The position numbers and the translations under genes were made by a program. The notes under the pieces are model-generated. The model was not told the origin of the DNA. It searched no databases and saw nothing but the letters and a program-made list of their open reading frames with translations. Shown here piece by piece: positions 27,290 through 36,743 of a stretch of DNA of 64,000 nucleotides (position 1 is its first letter; each line of letters opens with the position of its first letter). Source of the DNA: Vibrio cortegadensis (GTDB taxonomy: Bacteria > Pseudomonadota > Gammaproteobacteria > Enterobacterales > Vibrionaceae); assembly GCF_024347395.1 (NCBI RefSeq), contig NZ_AP025473.1, positions 310,001-374,000 on the forward strand, in the 5' to 3' direction.

Positions 27290-27906
27290 GCCGAAATTGG
27301 TCACTAATACTCGTTGTTGCGTTTGCTCTTGGCTATGGTGTCAAAGCCTATTTAGATGGGCAAGCGTCTATTCGTTTAGAACAGCAACAAGCCGCAGCAG
27401 AACAACAAGCAGTCAATACCGTATTATTTGGGAAAGATAATCAAGAAGTCGCTATTTTCGATCCTCAAGATCCGCGCATTCGTATTGTCTATTTTGGCTT
27501 CACGCGCTGCCCTGATGTTTGCCCTACATCATTAGCGATGTTATCTGGCGCTCTCAATGAAATAGATCCACAGCAGCAATCCCAACTGCGCCCTATCTTC
27601 ATCTCTCTCGATCCTGAACGAGATGCCGCTGATGACTCATTCAAATATGCGCAATATTTCCACCCAATGATTGAAGGGCTATCGGCCCCTCTAGAGATCA
27701 CGACAACTCTTGCTCATCACTATGGAGTGATCTTCCGGAAAACAGAACTAGAAGGTTCTCAACTTGAATATACGCTGGATCACAGCTCTTACTTCTATTT
27801 CTTAAAACCCGATGGAACGCTAATCAAAAAAGTGCCACATACGCTTTCTCCGGCGCCAATCGTGGAAGCGATAAACACTCTGACCCAAACCTCTTCAGAA
27901 GGATAA
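27286..27906 (+). CDS. SCO1/SenC family copper chaperone
   Basis: A 206-residue thioredoxin-fold protein held in the inner membrane by an N-terminal helix (WSLILVVAFALGYGVKAYL) with the domain in the periplasm. The copper ligands of SCO proteins are present: FTRCPDVCPT gives the CxxxC, and TLDHSSYFYF gives the histidine. SCO proteins deliver copper to, or reduce, the CuA site of cytochrome c oxidase. The start at 27286 overlaps the stop of the preceding gene (ATGA). The longer frame to 27226 is only an overlap with that gene. The PCuAC gene follows after six bases. Confidence 0.93.
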   Translation: MSRNWSLILVVAFALGYGVKAYLDGQASIRLEQQQAAAEQQAVNTVLFGKDNQEVAIFDPQDPRIRIVYFGFTRCPDVCPTSLAMLSGALNEIDPQQQSQLRPIFISLDPERDAADDSFKYAQYFHPMIEGLSAPLEITTTLAHHYGVIFRKTELEGSQLEYTLDHSSYFYFLKPDGTLIKKVPHTLSPAPIVEAINTLTQTSSEG

Positions 27907-27912
27907 ATATCA

Positions 27913-28356
27913 ATGAAGCTCAAAACCCTACTTTTGACAGGACTATTACTTAGCCCTCTTGCTCAAGCTAATATGGACATCATGACTCATCACCCTTATG
28001 CACGAGCAACACCACCAACGGCTGTGAATAGCGCGGTATTTGTCTCTCTGATGAACCACACAGATATCGATCGTGTGCTTGTTTCTGCCACAACACCCGC
28101 AGCAGGAAAAGTAGAACTGCATGATGTGATAAAAGATGGCGACATGATGAAAATGCGTCAGGTTAAGCAGATCACAATACCAGCAAACCAAACTGTTGAA
28201 CTGAAACCTGGTAGCTTGCATATCATGTTATTCGACTTAGCTTCACCATTAACGGAAGGCAGCAGTATTGATGTTGAACTTACTTTTGCCAATGGTGAAA
28301 AACAGACCATGCAAGCTCCAGTTAAAAAAGTAATGAGTGGAATGAAGCACCATTAA
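27913..28356 (+). CDS. Periplasmic copper chaperone PCuAC
   Basis: A 147-residue exported protein with signal peptide ending LAQA (residue 19). The mature domain has the Cu(I) motif of the PCuAC family: KVELHDVIKDGDMMKMRQV and GSLHIMLF, giving the H-x10-M and H-x-M ligands. The C-terminus ends in MKHH. It would pass copper to SCO1 or directly to the oxidase. It is the last gene of a three-gene operon with the hypothetical protein and SCO1, and is followed by a terminator. Confidence 0.94.
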   Translation: MKLKTLLLTGLLLSPLAQANMDIMTHHPYARATPPTAVNSAVFVSLMNHTDIDRVLVSATTPAAGKVELHDVIKDGDMMKMRQVKQITIPANQTVELKPGSLHIMLFDLASPLTEGSSIDVELTFANGEKQTMQAPVKKVMSGMKHH

Positions 28357-28375
28357 TACAGTGAAGAATTTCAAC

Positions 28376-28402
28376 AAAGGGCTGGTTTATCCCGCCCTTT
28401 TT
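28376..28402 (+). terminator. Rho-independent terminator after copper operon
   Basis: AAAGGGC pairs with GCCCTTT (11-base loop), followed by TT. Confidence 0.75.
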
Positions 28403-28451
28403 GCTATGCTTTGCGTGCAATAATTAATCTTAAATTTTTGGAGGAATAATC

Positions 28452-28588
28452 ATGATTGTATTGAAAACGACTAGCCAGGCAGAAAAGCAGAAGTAATTGG
28501 TAACGACGCACTCGACCCATGGTTTTTAACTAAACGCTATAACGTGTGCTCAATTTTTAAGCTGTTCAAATCAATCAACAGTTTATAG
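28452..28588 (+). pseudogene. Small ORF interrupted by a frameshift
   Basis: A very good ribosome binding site (GGAGGA, seven bases to ATG) starts a frame MIVLKTTSQAEKQK that stops at 28496. Overlapping it in the -1 frame, a protein-like run AEVIGNDALDPWFLTKRYNV continues to a stop at 28588 without an own start codon. A shift at the GAAAAG run near 28482-28487 would join both into about 45 residues. Either a one-base indel has broken a small gene, or the shift is made during translation, or a sequencing error occurred. I do not recognise the family. The ORF lies between two transcription units and is preceded by a terminator, so it should have its own promoter. Confidence 0.5.
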
Positions 28589-28718
28589 ACATAAAACACT
28601 TCACCTCTTCTTTTCTTTGCCCGGTCACTTAACCGGGGTCCGACATATTTCGAATTCGACCCTAACATTTTTCTAAGACGTAAATGTTCGTATTTTCACG
28701 TCTGGGGTATACGTAATA

Positions 28719-29780
28719 ATGAATTCTAATCTAAATTTATCTCATCCAATGTCCTTACAACAACTTGGATGGCAGCCTGTTTTTCAGCAACAACTTACGC
28801 TCGAAGACTACGAATCAAATGTCATCGCGCGCATTACCGCGCATCACAGAAGCAGTTATACATTAGCAACAGAGCAAGGGGAATTATCTCTTCCAATCCA
28901 TCAAAACCAGCCACTAATGACGGTTGGAGACTGGATCATTCTGGACGCCAACCAACAATTTCTTAGGTTACTAGACCGACAGTCACTGTTTAGCCGAAAA
29001 GCCGCTGGCAGCAAAGTGGCGGAGCAATATATCTCAGCCAACATCGATACGGTCTTCATTGTTGTTTCACTCAATAATGATTTTAACTTAAGTCGAATTG
29101 AACGTTATTTGGCAATGACGAATGAAGCTCAGGTCGAATCTGTGATCGTATTGACGAAAGCAGACCTATGCGATGATGTGGAATCAAAATGCCAACAAGT
29201 TCAAAATCTAGACACTCTGCTTATGATTGAAAGCGTTAATAGTCTTGATCACGCCAGCGTTCAAACCTTGAATGCATGGTGCAAGTTAGGACAAACCGTC
29301 GCGTTTATGGGCTCTTCTGGGGTTGGCAAATCGACCTTAGTGAATACCTTGATGCAAAGTGATGATCAAGAAACGGGCGGCATTAGAGAGGACGACAGCA
29401 AAGGCCGACATACCACCACATCCCGCTCACTCCACTGTATGCCAAACGGTGGGTTACTGCTGGATACTCCGGGAATGAGGGAGCTTCAATTAGCCGACTG
29501 TGCTGATGGAGTCAGTGAAACGTTTTCCGATATAGAAGCGTTAACAAAGCAGTGTCGCTTCTCTGATTGCCAACATCAGACCGAACCTGGTTGTGCGGTA
29601 CAGAAGGCTTTGGCATCAGGGGAACTAGAGCAGCGTCGTTTAAGCAACTATTTAAAGTTGCTCAGAGAACAAGCTCGCAATGGTGCCACACTCGCTCAGC
29701 AACGAGCCCACTATAAACAGTTAGGAAAAATGTACAGAAATGTGCAATCAGAAAGCCGAAGTAGGAAGAAAGGCTACTAG
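28719..29780 (+). CDS. rsgA: Ribosome small-subunit-dependent GTPase A (RsgA)
   Basis: A 353-residue circularly permuted GTPase. An N-terminal OB-fold (about 1-95) is followed by the permuted G motifs: TKADLC (G4), then [14 protein letters not shown] (G1/P-loop) and DTPGMREL (G3). A C-terminal zinc knuckle ([14 protein letters not shown]) closes the protein. RsgA acts late in 30S subunit maturation in the cytoplasm. Vibrio often carry a further rsgA on chromosome I, so this may be a paralogue; the window cannot show that. The ribosome binding site is weak (GGGG about 13 bases upstream). Monocistronic. Confidence 0.92.
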   Translation: MNSNLNLSHPMSLQQLGWQPVFQQQLTLEDYESNVIARITAHHRSSYTLATEQGELSLPIHQNQPLMTVGDWIILDANQQFLRLLDRQSLFSRKAAGSKVAEQYISANIDTVFIVVSLNNDFNLSRIERYLAMTNEAQVESVIVLTKADLCDDVESKCQQVQNLDTLLMIESVNSLDHASVQTLNAWCKLGQTVAFMGSSGVGKSTLVNTLMQSDDQETGGIREDDSKGRHTTTSRSLHCMPNGGLLLDTPGMRELQLADCADGVSETFSDIEALTKQCRFSDCQHQTEPGCAVQKALASGELEQRRLSNYLKLLREQARNGATLAQQRAHYKQLGKMYRNVQSESRSRKKGY

Positions 29781-29990
29781 AGCAGCACTCTCTGTCACTA
29801 TATCGGCTAGCCTTAATCCGCTAGCCGACATTGAGCCAATCACTATTCTGCTAAGCCCCATGAATGACGTCTAAATCGACAAGCTTTTCTTCAACACAAT
29901 AAAACTCTCGAACAAATCATTTTATCAACATTTAACACCCAAAAAATCAACATAAGATAAGCTTTTATCCCATATTCAATAAAATCCTAG

Positions 29991-30006
29991 ACACAAAATT
30001 TTGTGT
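29991..30006. promoter_or_regulatory. Perfect 16-bp palindrome upstream of sstT
   Basis: ACACAAAATTTTGTGT is fully self-complementary and lies about 80 bases before the sstT start, just upstream of the presumed promoter. It looks like a dimeric regulator site. Confidence 0.5.
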
Positions 30007-30023
30007 AGTTAATATGTCAGATA

Positions 30024-30044
30024 TTCAGTTAGCGAATAACTGAA
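30024..30044. promoter_or_regulatory. Inverted repeat overlapping the presumed sstT promoter
   Basis: TTCAGTTA-gcgaa-TAACTGAA, an 8-bp perfect inverted repeat, ends four bases before TATAAA (30049-30054). Position at the -35 region suggests a repressor operator. Confidence 0.5.
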
Positions 30045-30086
30045 ATACTATAAAACTTATAAATTAACTTAATTGCAGGGATATAT

Positions 30087-31307
30087 ATGCAAAACAACAA
30101 CCTTATCGCCCGCTTTGCCCGGGGCAATCTGGTACTTCAAATACTCGCCGGTATCGTTCTCGGTGCAGTACTTGCAAGTGCTTCTCCTAGTAGCGCTCAA
30201 AGTGTCGGCTTACTGGGTAGCCTTTTTGTCGGAGCATTAAAAGCGGTTGCACCCATTTTAGTCTTCATTCTTGTTGCTGCTTCGATCGCTAACCAAAAGA
30301 AAAATCAACACACGCATATGCGTCCAATTGTTGTTTTATACCTTTTTGGCACCTTTGCTGCTGCATTAACCGCTGTTCTAATGAGCTTCATGTTCCCAAC
30401 CACTTTGACACTGGTTGCGGGTGCGGAAGGCACAACACCACCACAAGGCATCGCGGAAGTTTTAAATACTCTACTCTTCAAACTTGTCGATAACCCAGTA
30501 AATGCGTTAATGAGCGCTAACTATATTGGTATTTTGGCGTGGGCAGTTGGACTTGGTTTAGCTCTTCACCATGCATCAGATACAACCAAAGCCGTATTTG
30601 AAGATTTAAGTCACGGCGTATCACAAATCGTCCGTTTCATTATTCGCCTAGCGCCATTTGGTATCTTCGGTTTGGTTTCTTCAACGCTTGCTACGACCGG
30701 TTTTGAAGCACTTGGTGGTTACCTTCAACTACTGTTCGTATTGCTTGGTTCAATGGCGATCATCGCACTCGTGGTTAACCCGATCATTGTGTATGTAAAA
30801 ACCAAAGAAAATCCATACCCTCTGATTTTCCAATGCATTCGTGAAAGTGGTGTCACTGCGTTTTTCACTCGTTCAAGCGCGGCTAACATTCCTGTCAACA
30901 TGGCGTTATGTGAAAAGCTTAAGCTAGATGAAGATACTTACTCAGTATCCATTCCTCTAGGTGCAACAATCAACATGGCAGGCGCGGCAATAACAATCAC
31001 AGTGCTAACCCTTGCTGCTGTTCATACAATGGGTATTGAAATTGACCTACTGACGGCGATACTACTGAGTGTAGTTGCCGCAGTATCTGCTTGTGGTGCT
31101 TCAGGCGTTGCAGGTGGCTCACTACTGCTTATTCCATTAGCTTGTGGTTTATTTGGTATTTCAAACGACGTAGCAATGCAAGTCGTCGCGGTTGGTTTTA
31201 TCATAGGTGTGATTCAAGACTCTGCTGAGACGGCGCTAAATAGCTCAACAGACGTAGTATTCACAGCTGCTGTATGTAAATCAGAGCAAAAGAAAGCGGC
31301 ACAATAA
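30087..31307 (+). CDS. sstT: Sodium:serine/threonine symporter SstT
   Basis: A 406-residue member of the dicarboxylate/amino acid:cation symporter family with nine to ten hydrophobic segments and two re-entrant loops. Family motifs are seen: [16 protein letters not shown] (serine-rich loop HP1) and [17 protein letters not shown] (NMDGT-like region), and the start [19 protein letters not shown] is close to E. coli SstT. It imports L-serine and L-threonine with Na+. A ribosome binding site (CAGGGATATAT) precedes the ATG. It is monocistronic, with palindromic sites upstream and a strong terminator downstream. Confidence 0.95.
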   Translation: MQNNNLIARFARGNLVLQILAGIVLGAVLASASPSSAQSVGLLGSLFVGALKAVAPILVFILVAASIANQKKNQHTHMRPIVVLYLFGTFAAALTAVLMSFMFPTTLTLVAGAEGTTPPQGIAEVLNTLLFKLVDNPVNALMSANYIGILAWAVGLGLALHHASDTTKAVFEDLSHGVSQIVRFIIRLAPFGIFGLVSSTLATTGFEALGGYLQLLFVLLGSMAIIALVVNPIIVYVKTKENPYPLIFQCIRESGVTAFFTRSSAANIPVNMALCEKLKLDEDTYSVSIPLGATINMAGAAITITVLTLAAVHTMGIEIDLLTAILLSVVAAVSACGASGVAGGSLLLIPLACGLFGISNDVAMQVVAVGFIIGVIQDSAETALNSSTDVVFTAAVCKSEQKKAAQ

Positions 31308-31324
31308 GTTAGCCGATAAATATA

Positions 31325-31352
31325 AAAAAGAGAGCATTTTGCTCTCTTTTTT
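31325..31352. terminator. Bidirectional terminator, sstT and Sel1 gene
   Basis: AAAAAGAGAGC-atttt-GCTCTCTTTTT, 11-bp stem with T-runs on both strands, between convergent genes. Confidence 0.9.
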
Positions 31353-31373
31353 TGGTTTCTACTTTGAACGCTT

Positions 31374-32519
31374 CTAATTAGTTTGCGATTTATCTTCAGC
31401 CGAATAATCGCTATTGGGTAGAAAATCAAAACTGACATCGAAAGCAGACTTATTAACGTCGTCACTTTCGACAACTACATTATCAACAGGCTGCATATCT
31501 TCAGAACTTAATTTTTCAGGGAAGAACTCTTCTCGCTTATACAACTTATTCAATGCTCGAATAATCGAGTGCTTAGGGGCAGCCCCTTCTGTTAACTTTT
31601 TCATTAACGGCTTTGAAAGAGTTTGAAGCCCCACGACCGTTTCCACATCAATGATCCCACCAACCACATCCCTTGCTGCCCGTGCTGGTTCATAACCGAA
31701 GTGAGCCGAAAGAAATAGCCATATATACGCAATCGCATTGCCATTCGCGCCGTGTTCACGCCATGCCTCACCGGCATGATACATCGCTTCATAACTTCCT
31801 TTTTCAGCGGCTAGCTCTAGCCAGTAACACCCTTTTGTGTGGCTTTTTTCAACACCGATACCATGCAGATGGTTCAAGCCTAACTTGATACGACCGTTAC
31901 TATTCCCTTTATTTGCCGCAAGCTGATACCACTCAGAAGAAGCCACTGGTGATTTATTCATGTTCTCTTTAGACATACTCCAATCGCCCATAAAAAGCAT
32001 TGCCTCAACATTGCCTTCATCAGCCACTTCTTCAATAACAGAGACACCTTTAGGTATATTTTTATCGGTGCCTCGCCCACCAATTAGGGCTTTGCCTGCT
32101 TCATATTTTGCGTGCTTATCACCATCAGCCGCAGCGATGCTTAATCTCCAAAAATTAGCCTGCTCTTTCAAGATAAGGTCATCTTTTACACGATCACTGA
32201 TTCTAACCACACCGTACATGCCGCTTACATTGTCCAATTTAGCCGCTTTGTTGTACCAGTACAGTGCTTCTTTCAAATTTCCTCGTTCTGCTTCTTTAGC
32301 CAAAAACAAAATCGTTGGTACATGCCCAGTTTCAGCTTTGAATACTCGTTCTTGTTGCTCTTGCTGCTTTGCTTTTTCAATCGCTTTACGATAAGCCACT
32401 TCTCTCGCTTTGCGTTCTTGTTCGATTCTCTGCTTTCTTAAAGAGAGAGAAACCAACCAAACGAACACTAGCACTAAAGAAAGCAATGTCGCTCCAATCG
32501 CAATTCCCATCGTACTCAT
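31374..32519 (-). CDS. Membrane-anchored Sel1/TPR repeat protein
   Basis: About 381 residues from the ATG at 32519 (other starts at 32528 or a GTG at 32549 are possible). One N-terminal membrane helix (TLLSLVLVFVWLVSL) is followed by a charged coiled coil (KQRIEQERKAREVAYRK) and a series of Sel1-like helical repeats, e.g. GNLKEALYWYNKAAKLDN, ASSEWYQLAANKGNSNGR and KGCYWLELAAEKGSYEAM. Sel1 repeats serve as protein-binding scaffolds. The C-terminal 60 residues are acidic and probably disordered. The partner is unknown. The gene converges on sstT. Confidence 0.8.
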   Translation of the reverse strand: MSTMGIAIGATLLSLVLVFVWLVSLSLRKQRIEQERKAREVAYRKAIEKAKQQEQQERVFKAETGHVPTILFLAKEAERGNLKEALYWYNKAAKLDNVSGMYGVVRISDRVKDDLILKEQANFWRLSIAAADGDKHAKYEAGKALIGGRGTDKNIPKGVSVIEEVADEGNVEAMLFMGDWSMSKENMNKSPVASSEWYQLAANKGNSNGRIKLGLNHLHGIGVEKSHTKGCYWLELAAEKGSYEAMYHAGEAWREHGANGNAIAYIWLFLSAHFGYEPARAARDVVGGIIDVETVVGLQTLSKPLMKKLTEGAAPKHSIIRALNKLYKREEFFPEKLSSEDMQPVDNVVVESDDVNKSAFDVSFDFLPNSDYSAEDKSQTN

Positions 32520-32718
32520 AAATATCATTCTTTTATGGTTATTCAGCACTACTGCTTAAAATCTCTTAAACAGAACGTAATCATTAGTTTTATAGCGGCT
32601 CGATTATATAAAACTTGAGCATTATTCACTCATCTATTTGTACAAACAGCACTCAATTATGCAATAAAAATTGAAAACTGAGACCTCAAAGCTAACCCTA
32701 CGCCCCTAAAGATGAATA

Positions 32719-32728
32719 AAGGATGATT
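32719..32728 (+). promoter_or_regulatory. MalT-like box upstream of the GH13 amylase
   Basis: AAGGATGATT holds the MalT core GGATGA (32721-32726). A partial copy, GATGA at 32711, lies 11 bases upstream in the same orientation, as expected for direct-repeat MalT sites. Confidence 0.4.
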
Positions 32729-32868
32729 TATCCGAGAATAAATTTCGCTAGCCTAAAATCACTAACAACAAACAGTGGCTTACTTTCAATAACTTACCCA
32801 AAGATAATGCATACCTCCAGCCTATCCGTAGGCTCGGTGTAATTAATTCATGAAATTGGGTTAAAGCG

Positions 32869-34665
32869 ATGAAACACAAGGTAATATCAAATATGAAAAA
32901 CAACAAATTCTCGATTTATCAAGTCTTCACTCGTTTATTTGGCAATACATCAACGACCAATCAGCCATGGGGAACGGCGGCACAAAATGGAATTGGAAAA
33001 TTCAGTGACTTTACCCACACGGCACTATCTGAAATAAAATCGCTCGGAATAACCCATATCTGGTATACCGGAGTACCCCACCATGCTGTGATTCAAGACT
33101 ATCAAGATTATGGCATCAGCAATGATCACCCTAGCGTTGTCAAAGGACGGGCAGGATCTCCGTATGCTGTCAAAGATTACTACTCCGTAAACCCTGATTT
33201 GGCTGACGATCCTGCTCAACGAAATCAAGAATTCGATCAACTCATCGAACGTAGCCATCAACATGATTTAAAAGTGGTCATTGATATTGTACCGAATCAC
33301 ATTGCTCGTCAGTACAAAGGGTTAAATAACCCAGAAGATGTGAAAGACTTCGGCTATGACGATGACACAAGCGTCGAATATAACCGCCATAACAACTTTT
33401 ATTACATCCCAAAACAAGCATTTCAACTGCCTGACATCCCAATGCAATTTTTACCTCTCGGCGGAGAAATACATCCTTCCTTACAAACACCGTTCAATGA
33501 GTCTCCAGCCAAATGGACAGGAAATGGCTCAAGACTTACCAAGCCTAACTTTGATGATTGGTATGAGACCGTGAAGATCAATTATGGTGTTCGACCTGAT
33601 GGAAGCAAAGATTTTGACGAACTTCCAGAGCACTATGAAGAGCTTGGTTATCAAGAGCATTTCGCCTTTTGGCAACAAAAAGAGGTGCCTGACTCTTGGA
33701 AAAAATTCCGTGATATCGCGTTATTTTGGCTCGACAAAGGGGTAGATGGGTTCCGTTATGACATGGCAGAGATGGTGCCCGTGGAGTTTTGGAGTTATAT
33801 GAACTCGGCAATCAAAATGAAAAATCCCGACGCTTTTTTGATGGCTGAAGTCTATCAGCCCGACCTTTATCGCACTTATATTCATCAAGGAAAGATGGAC
33901 TATCTATACGATAAAGTGGATTTATACGATTCACTTAAAGATATTATCCAAGGGCGTGGAGACACAAAAAACATCTCTGATATCCAATCGGCCATGGCGG
34001 ATATTGAACATCACATGCTGCACTTTTTAGATAACCATGATGAACAACGTATTGCTTCACCACAATTCGCGGGGGACGCAAACTTAGCTCGCCCAGCAAT
34101 GCTGATCAGCACTCTCATGAGTAGTTCGCCAACCATGATCTATTTTGGTCAAGAGGTGGGAGAACCTGGCGCAGAAGAGGCCGGATTCGGACAACCGTCT
34201 AGAACCTCTATCTTTGATTATGTCGGCGTTCCACATCATCAGCGATGGATGAATGACGGTAAATTTGATGGCCATTTGCTCACTGAGAATGAAAAATCAC
34301 TGCGAACCTTCTATAAGAGCTTGCTCAACTTTTCTCTCAATGCTTCCTGCATGACTGGGGAATTTGATGATTTATATCTCCGAAACCAGCAGCAACTAGG
34401 ACAACGAACGTATCTGTTCGCCCGTCATGATCATCACCAAGTTGTTATTGTTGCGGCTAATTTTGATAGCCAATTAAGCTTAGAGCCAACGTTAACCATT
34501 GACTGCGATGTAATAGAAAAATGGCAATTAAGCGATGGTGAGTATCAGTTCATTGAGCAAATCGAAGGGAAACAGTCACTATTATTGACCGTCAAAGAGG
34601 GAGTGGGGTCGCTTTCCATTCCTTTACAGCCTCTCGCATCATATGCGTTTAGCTTAATAAAATAG
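32869..34665 (+). CDS. Cytoplasmic GH13 alpha-amylase family enzyme
   Basis: A 598-residue GH13 glycosidase. The four conserved regions are visible: DIVPNHIA, DGFRYDMAEM (nucleophile D), LMAEVYQP (acid/base E) and FLDNHDEQR (transition-state D). There is no signal peptide, so it should act on maltodextrins already in the cytoplasm. It may also be an exo- or cyclodextrin-type hydrolase; substrate cannot be fixed from motifs. The frame starts at ATG 32869, with a second ATG eight codons later (MKNNKFSIYQVF) that may be the true start. It precedes malE and pulA with a terminator between, and a MalT-like box lies about 140 bases upstream. Confidence 0.88.
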   Translation: MKHKVISNMKNNKFSIYQVFTRLFGNTSTTNQPWGTAAQNGIGKFSDFTHTALSEIKSLGITHIWYTGVPHHAVIQDYQDYGISNDHPSVVKGRAGSPYAVKDYYSVNPDLADDPAQRNQEFDQLIERSHQHDLKVVIDIVPNHIARQYKGLNNPEDVKDFGYDDDTSVEYNRHNNFYYIPKQAFQLPDIPMQFLPLGGEIHPSLQTPFNESPAKWTGNGSRLTKPNFDDWYETVKINYGVRPDGSKDFDELPEHYEELGYQEHFAFWQQKEVPDSWKKFRDIALFWLDKGVDGFRYDMAEMVPVEFWSYMNSAIKMKNPDAFLMAEVYQPDLYRTYIHQGKMDYLYDKVDLYDSLKDIIQGRGDTKNISDIQSAMADIEHHMLHFLDNHDEQRIASPQFAGDANLARPAMLISTLMSSSPTMIYFGQEVGEPGAEEAGFGQPSRTSIFDYVGVPHHQRWMNDGKFDGHLLTENEKSLRTFYKSLLNFSLNASCMTGEFDDLYLRNQQQLGQRTYLFARHDHHQVVIVAANFDSQLSLEPTLTIDCDVIEKWQLSDGEYQFIEQIEGKQSLLLTVKEGVGSLSIPLQPLASYAFSLIK

Positions 34666-34671
34666 ATCTTT

Positions 34672-34700
34672 AGGGCACTTTTCGAAGTGCCCTATTTTTA
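34672..34700 (+). terminator. Rho-independent terminator after amylase gene
   Basis: AGGGCACTT-ttcg-AAGTGCCCT, 9-bp stem with a stable TTCG tetraloop, then ATTTTT. Confidence 0.92.
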
Positions 34701-34727
34701 GGTCGATATTACTCAAGAAAATATTCC

Positions 34728-34737
34728 GTTCCTCCTC
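34728..34737 (-). promoter_or_regulatory. MalT-like box upstream of malE
   Basis: Minus-strand GAGGAGGAAC carries the core GGAGGA, 7 of 10 with the MalT consensus. It lies 241 bases before the malE start codon. Confidence 0.35.
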
Positions 34738-34977
34738 ACACTTCTTTAAATACTTTTCAAGCGCAATTCTTTGTAAATGTTGATTAGCGTCACTCATAAT
34801 TACTATGAAATAGTTTTTAGCTATATCAGATCACCTTTAGCCTATTTCTCAACCACTATCCAACCTCGTAAAATAGCGAAAAATTCAAATAGTTGTCTCA
34901 CTTCAAACCTGAGCGAACCTAGCTGTGAATTGGATATCTTTTCGCCTAACGGAACGTTCGATATAACGGAATACATT

Positions 34978-36156
34978 ATGAAACGTGCAATTAAAACTTT
35001 ATCTGTCTGTGCTCTTGCCACTCTTATCGCCTCACCAGTTATGGCGATGGAAGAAGGCGAAATTACTATCTGGATCAATGGCGATAAAAGCTATGATGGC
35101 TTATCCCTTATTGGCAAACAGTTTGAAGAAGACACCGGCGTAAAAGTGCGAGTTCAACACCCAGATTCATTAGAAGCGAAATTCCAACAAGCTGCCGCAA
35201 CGGGTGGCGGTCCTGATATTATTTTTTGGGCTCATGACCGCTTTGGTGGTTATGCTGAATCTGGCCTACTTTATGAAATCAACCCAAGCAAAGAGTTCAA
35301 GAACAAGTTGGCAGACTTCAGTTGGGATGCCGTAACATTTGACGGCAAACTCGTCGGCTACCCAGTTGCGATTGAAACTCCTTCTCTTATTTACAACAAA
35401 GATTTACTTCCAAACCCACCGAAAACATGGGAAGAGCTTGAGTCCATTCATAAAGAGATGGCAGCCCAAGGCAAAACTGGCCTAATGTGGGATGTTAAGA
35501 ACGCATACTTCACCTGGCCAATGATCTCTTCTGGTGGCGCATTTGCATTTGAAAAAACGGCAACAGGCTACAATGCAAAAAGCACTGGCGTAAACAACGC
35601 GGCAGGTGTCCACGGCCTTCAATTCCTAGTGGATATGGTAAATAAAGGGGTAATTAACCCAAATATGGACTACTCCGTTGCTGAAGGTGCTTTCACTAAA
35701 GGTGAAGCAGCAATGACAATTAATGGCCCTTGGGCATGGGGTAACCTAGATAAACTTGGCGTAAATTATGGTGTCGCGGTTCTACCAACCCTAAACGGTG
35801 GTAAAGGCAATCCATTCGTAGGCATACTAAGTGCTGGTATCAACGCTGCGAGCCCTAATACAGACCTAGCCGTTGAGTTCTTGGAAAATTACTTGTACAA
35901 AGATGAATCACTTAAAATCATGAACGATGATAAACCTCTAGGGGCTGTAACCCTTAAATCGTTCCAAAAAATCTTAGAAAGTGATGAAAGAATCAAGTCA
36001 ACAATGATCAATGCGGAGAATGGCGAAATAATGCCAAACATCCCTCAAATGACTGCATACTGGTTCGCAGAAGGTGCTGCAATTGATAATGCAATGCAAG
36101 GAAAGCAAACCGTAAAAGAAGCCTTGGATATGGCAGCGAAACAAATCACCAAATAA
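34978..36156 (+). CDS. malE: Maltose/maltodextrin-binding protein MalE
   Basis: A 392-residue periplasmic binding protein with signal peptide ([23 protein letters not shown], cleaved after about residue 23). The mature start [33 protein letters not shown] and [21 protein letters not shown] align well with E. coli MalE. It would bind maltodextrins for an ABC importer. The frame stays open back to 34777, but that part is not protein-like; ATG 34978 has CGGA upstream and begins a good signal. Unlike the usual malEFG arrangement, no malF, malG or malK follows: a terminator and then pulA come next, so the permease must be elsewhere or this is an extra MalE. Confidence 0.94.
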   Translation: MKRAIKTLSVCALATLIASPVMAMEEGEITIWINGDKSYDGLSLIGKQFEEDTGVKVRVQHPDSLEAKFQQAAATGGGPDIIFWAHDRFGGYAESGLLYEINPSKEFKNKLADFSWDAVTFDGKLVGYPVAIETPSLIYNKDLLPNPPKTWEELESIHKEMAAQGKTGLMWDVKNAYFTWPMISSGGAFAFEKTATGYNAKSTGVNNAAGVHGLQFLVDMVNKGVINPNMDYSVAEGAFTKGEAAMTINGPWAWGNLDKLGVNYGVAVLPTLNGGKGNPFVGILSAGINAASPNTDLAVEFLENYLYKDESLKIMNDDKPLGAVTLKSFQKILESDERIKSTMINAENGEIMPNIPQMTAYWFAEGAAIDNAMQGKQTVKEALDMAAKQITK

Positions 36157-36181
36157 TTTAAGTTGTTTAGAAAATAATAAT

Positions 36182-36213
36182 AAAAGGTACACCCAATTGG
36201 CTGTACCTTTTTT
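36182..36213 (+). terminator. Rho-independent terminator after malE
   Basis: AAAAGGTACA pairs with TGTACCTTTT (10-base loop), followed by more T. Confidence 0.9.
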
Positions 36214-36277
36214 ATCGCCTTTCAAAAACATCATATCCTGTATATTTAAATCACTTATAACCGCCGCCAGTCTAATA

Positions 36278-36287
36278 TCTCATCCGC
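36278..36287 (-). promoter_or_regulatory. MalT-like box, distal, upstream of pulA
   Basis: Minus-strand GCGGATGAGA matches 8 of 10 positions of the MalT consensus. Confidence 0.4.
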
Positions 36288-36513
36288 CCAATTCAAAATG
36301 CAACAATAAACTCACAACTTTACCCGCCAACCTATCCCCATCCAAAGCACAACCCTACCAACAATAGATAAAAATAAAATAATCATTTATAATCAATAAA
36401 ATAGATATAACATGACTGTTTCGCCCATTCAACCACCCACACAATAATGTTAATTTGTTGCGTAAATTAACCAGTCAAAAAACAAGCCTTTCATCACTAA
36501 ATGGAGGCTTAGT

Positions 36514-36523
36514 ACTCCTCCCC
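36514..36523 (-). promoter_or_regulatory. MalT box, proximal, upstream of pulA
   Basis: Minus-strand GGGGAGGAGT matches 9 of 10 positions of GGGGA(T/G)GAGG, the best MalT-like site in the window. A GGAGG on the plus strand (36503-36507) gives a small inverted repeat with it. It lies about 220 bases before the pulA start. Confidence 0.6.
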
Positions 36524-36743
36524 CTCTTCTCCACCTTATTTCTACGCCCTTATAAAAAACAGAAAAATAATTGAGCTATTGATCTACATTTGCATTAAAA
36601 AATGCACTACAAAATGTGACTCGGATATTACCAAATGGATAATAACCCAAAAAAAATAACTTTATAAATAAAGTTCACATTAAGTAGAAGGCATATGTTT
36701 TTAATATATTAAAATTAAAGTCATCATAATATGGATATATAAC

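Larger units (their letters stand above)
29781..30086. other. rsgA-sstT intergenic region with three inverted repeats
   Basis: 305 bases without a gene. A 9-bp stem TCGGCTAGC/GCTAGCCGA (29803-29828) with no T-run follows rsgA. Nearer sstT are a 16-bp palindrome and an 8-bp inverted repeat, listed separately, and a TATAAA (30049-30054) that may be the sstT -10 box. Confidence 0.6.
36157..36743. other. malE-pulA intergenic region
   Basis: 587 AT-rich bases with no gene. It holds the malE terminator and two MalT-like boxes, listed separately. The last 200 bases are very AT-rich and probably include the pulA promoter; no clear -35/-10 pair was found. Confidence 0.6.

Noticed and set aside
29803..29828. 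9-bp hairpin after rsgA considered as a terminator
   Set aside because: No T-run on either side; listed only as a structure within the intergenic region.
34777..34977. 67-codon N-terminal extension of malE
   Set aside because: It would bury the signal peptide, has no ribosome binding site and covers the promoter region; the ATG at 34978 starts a perfect signal peptide.
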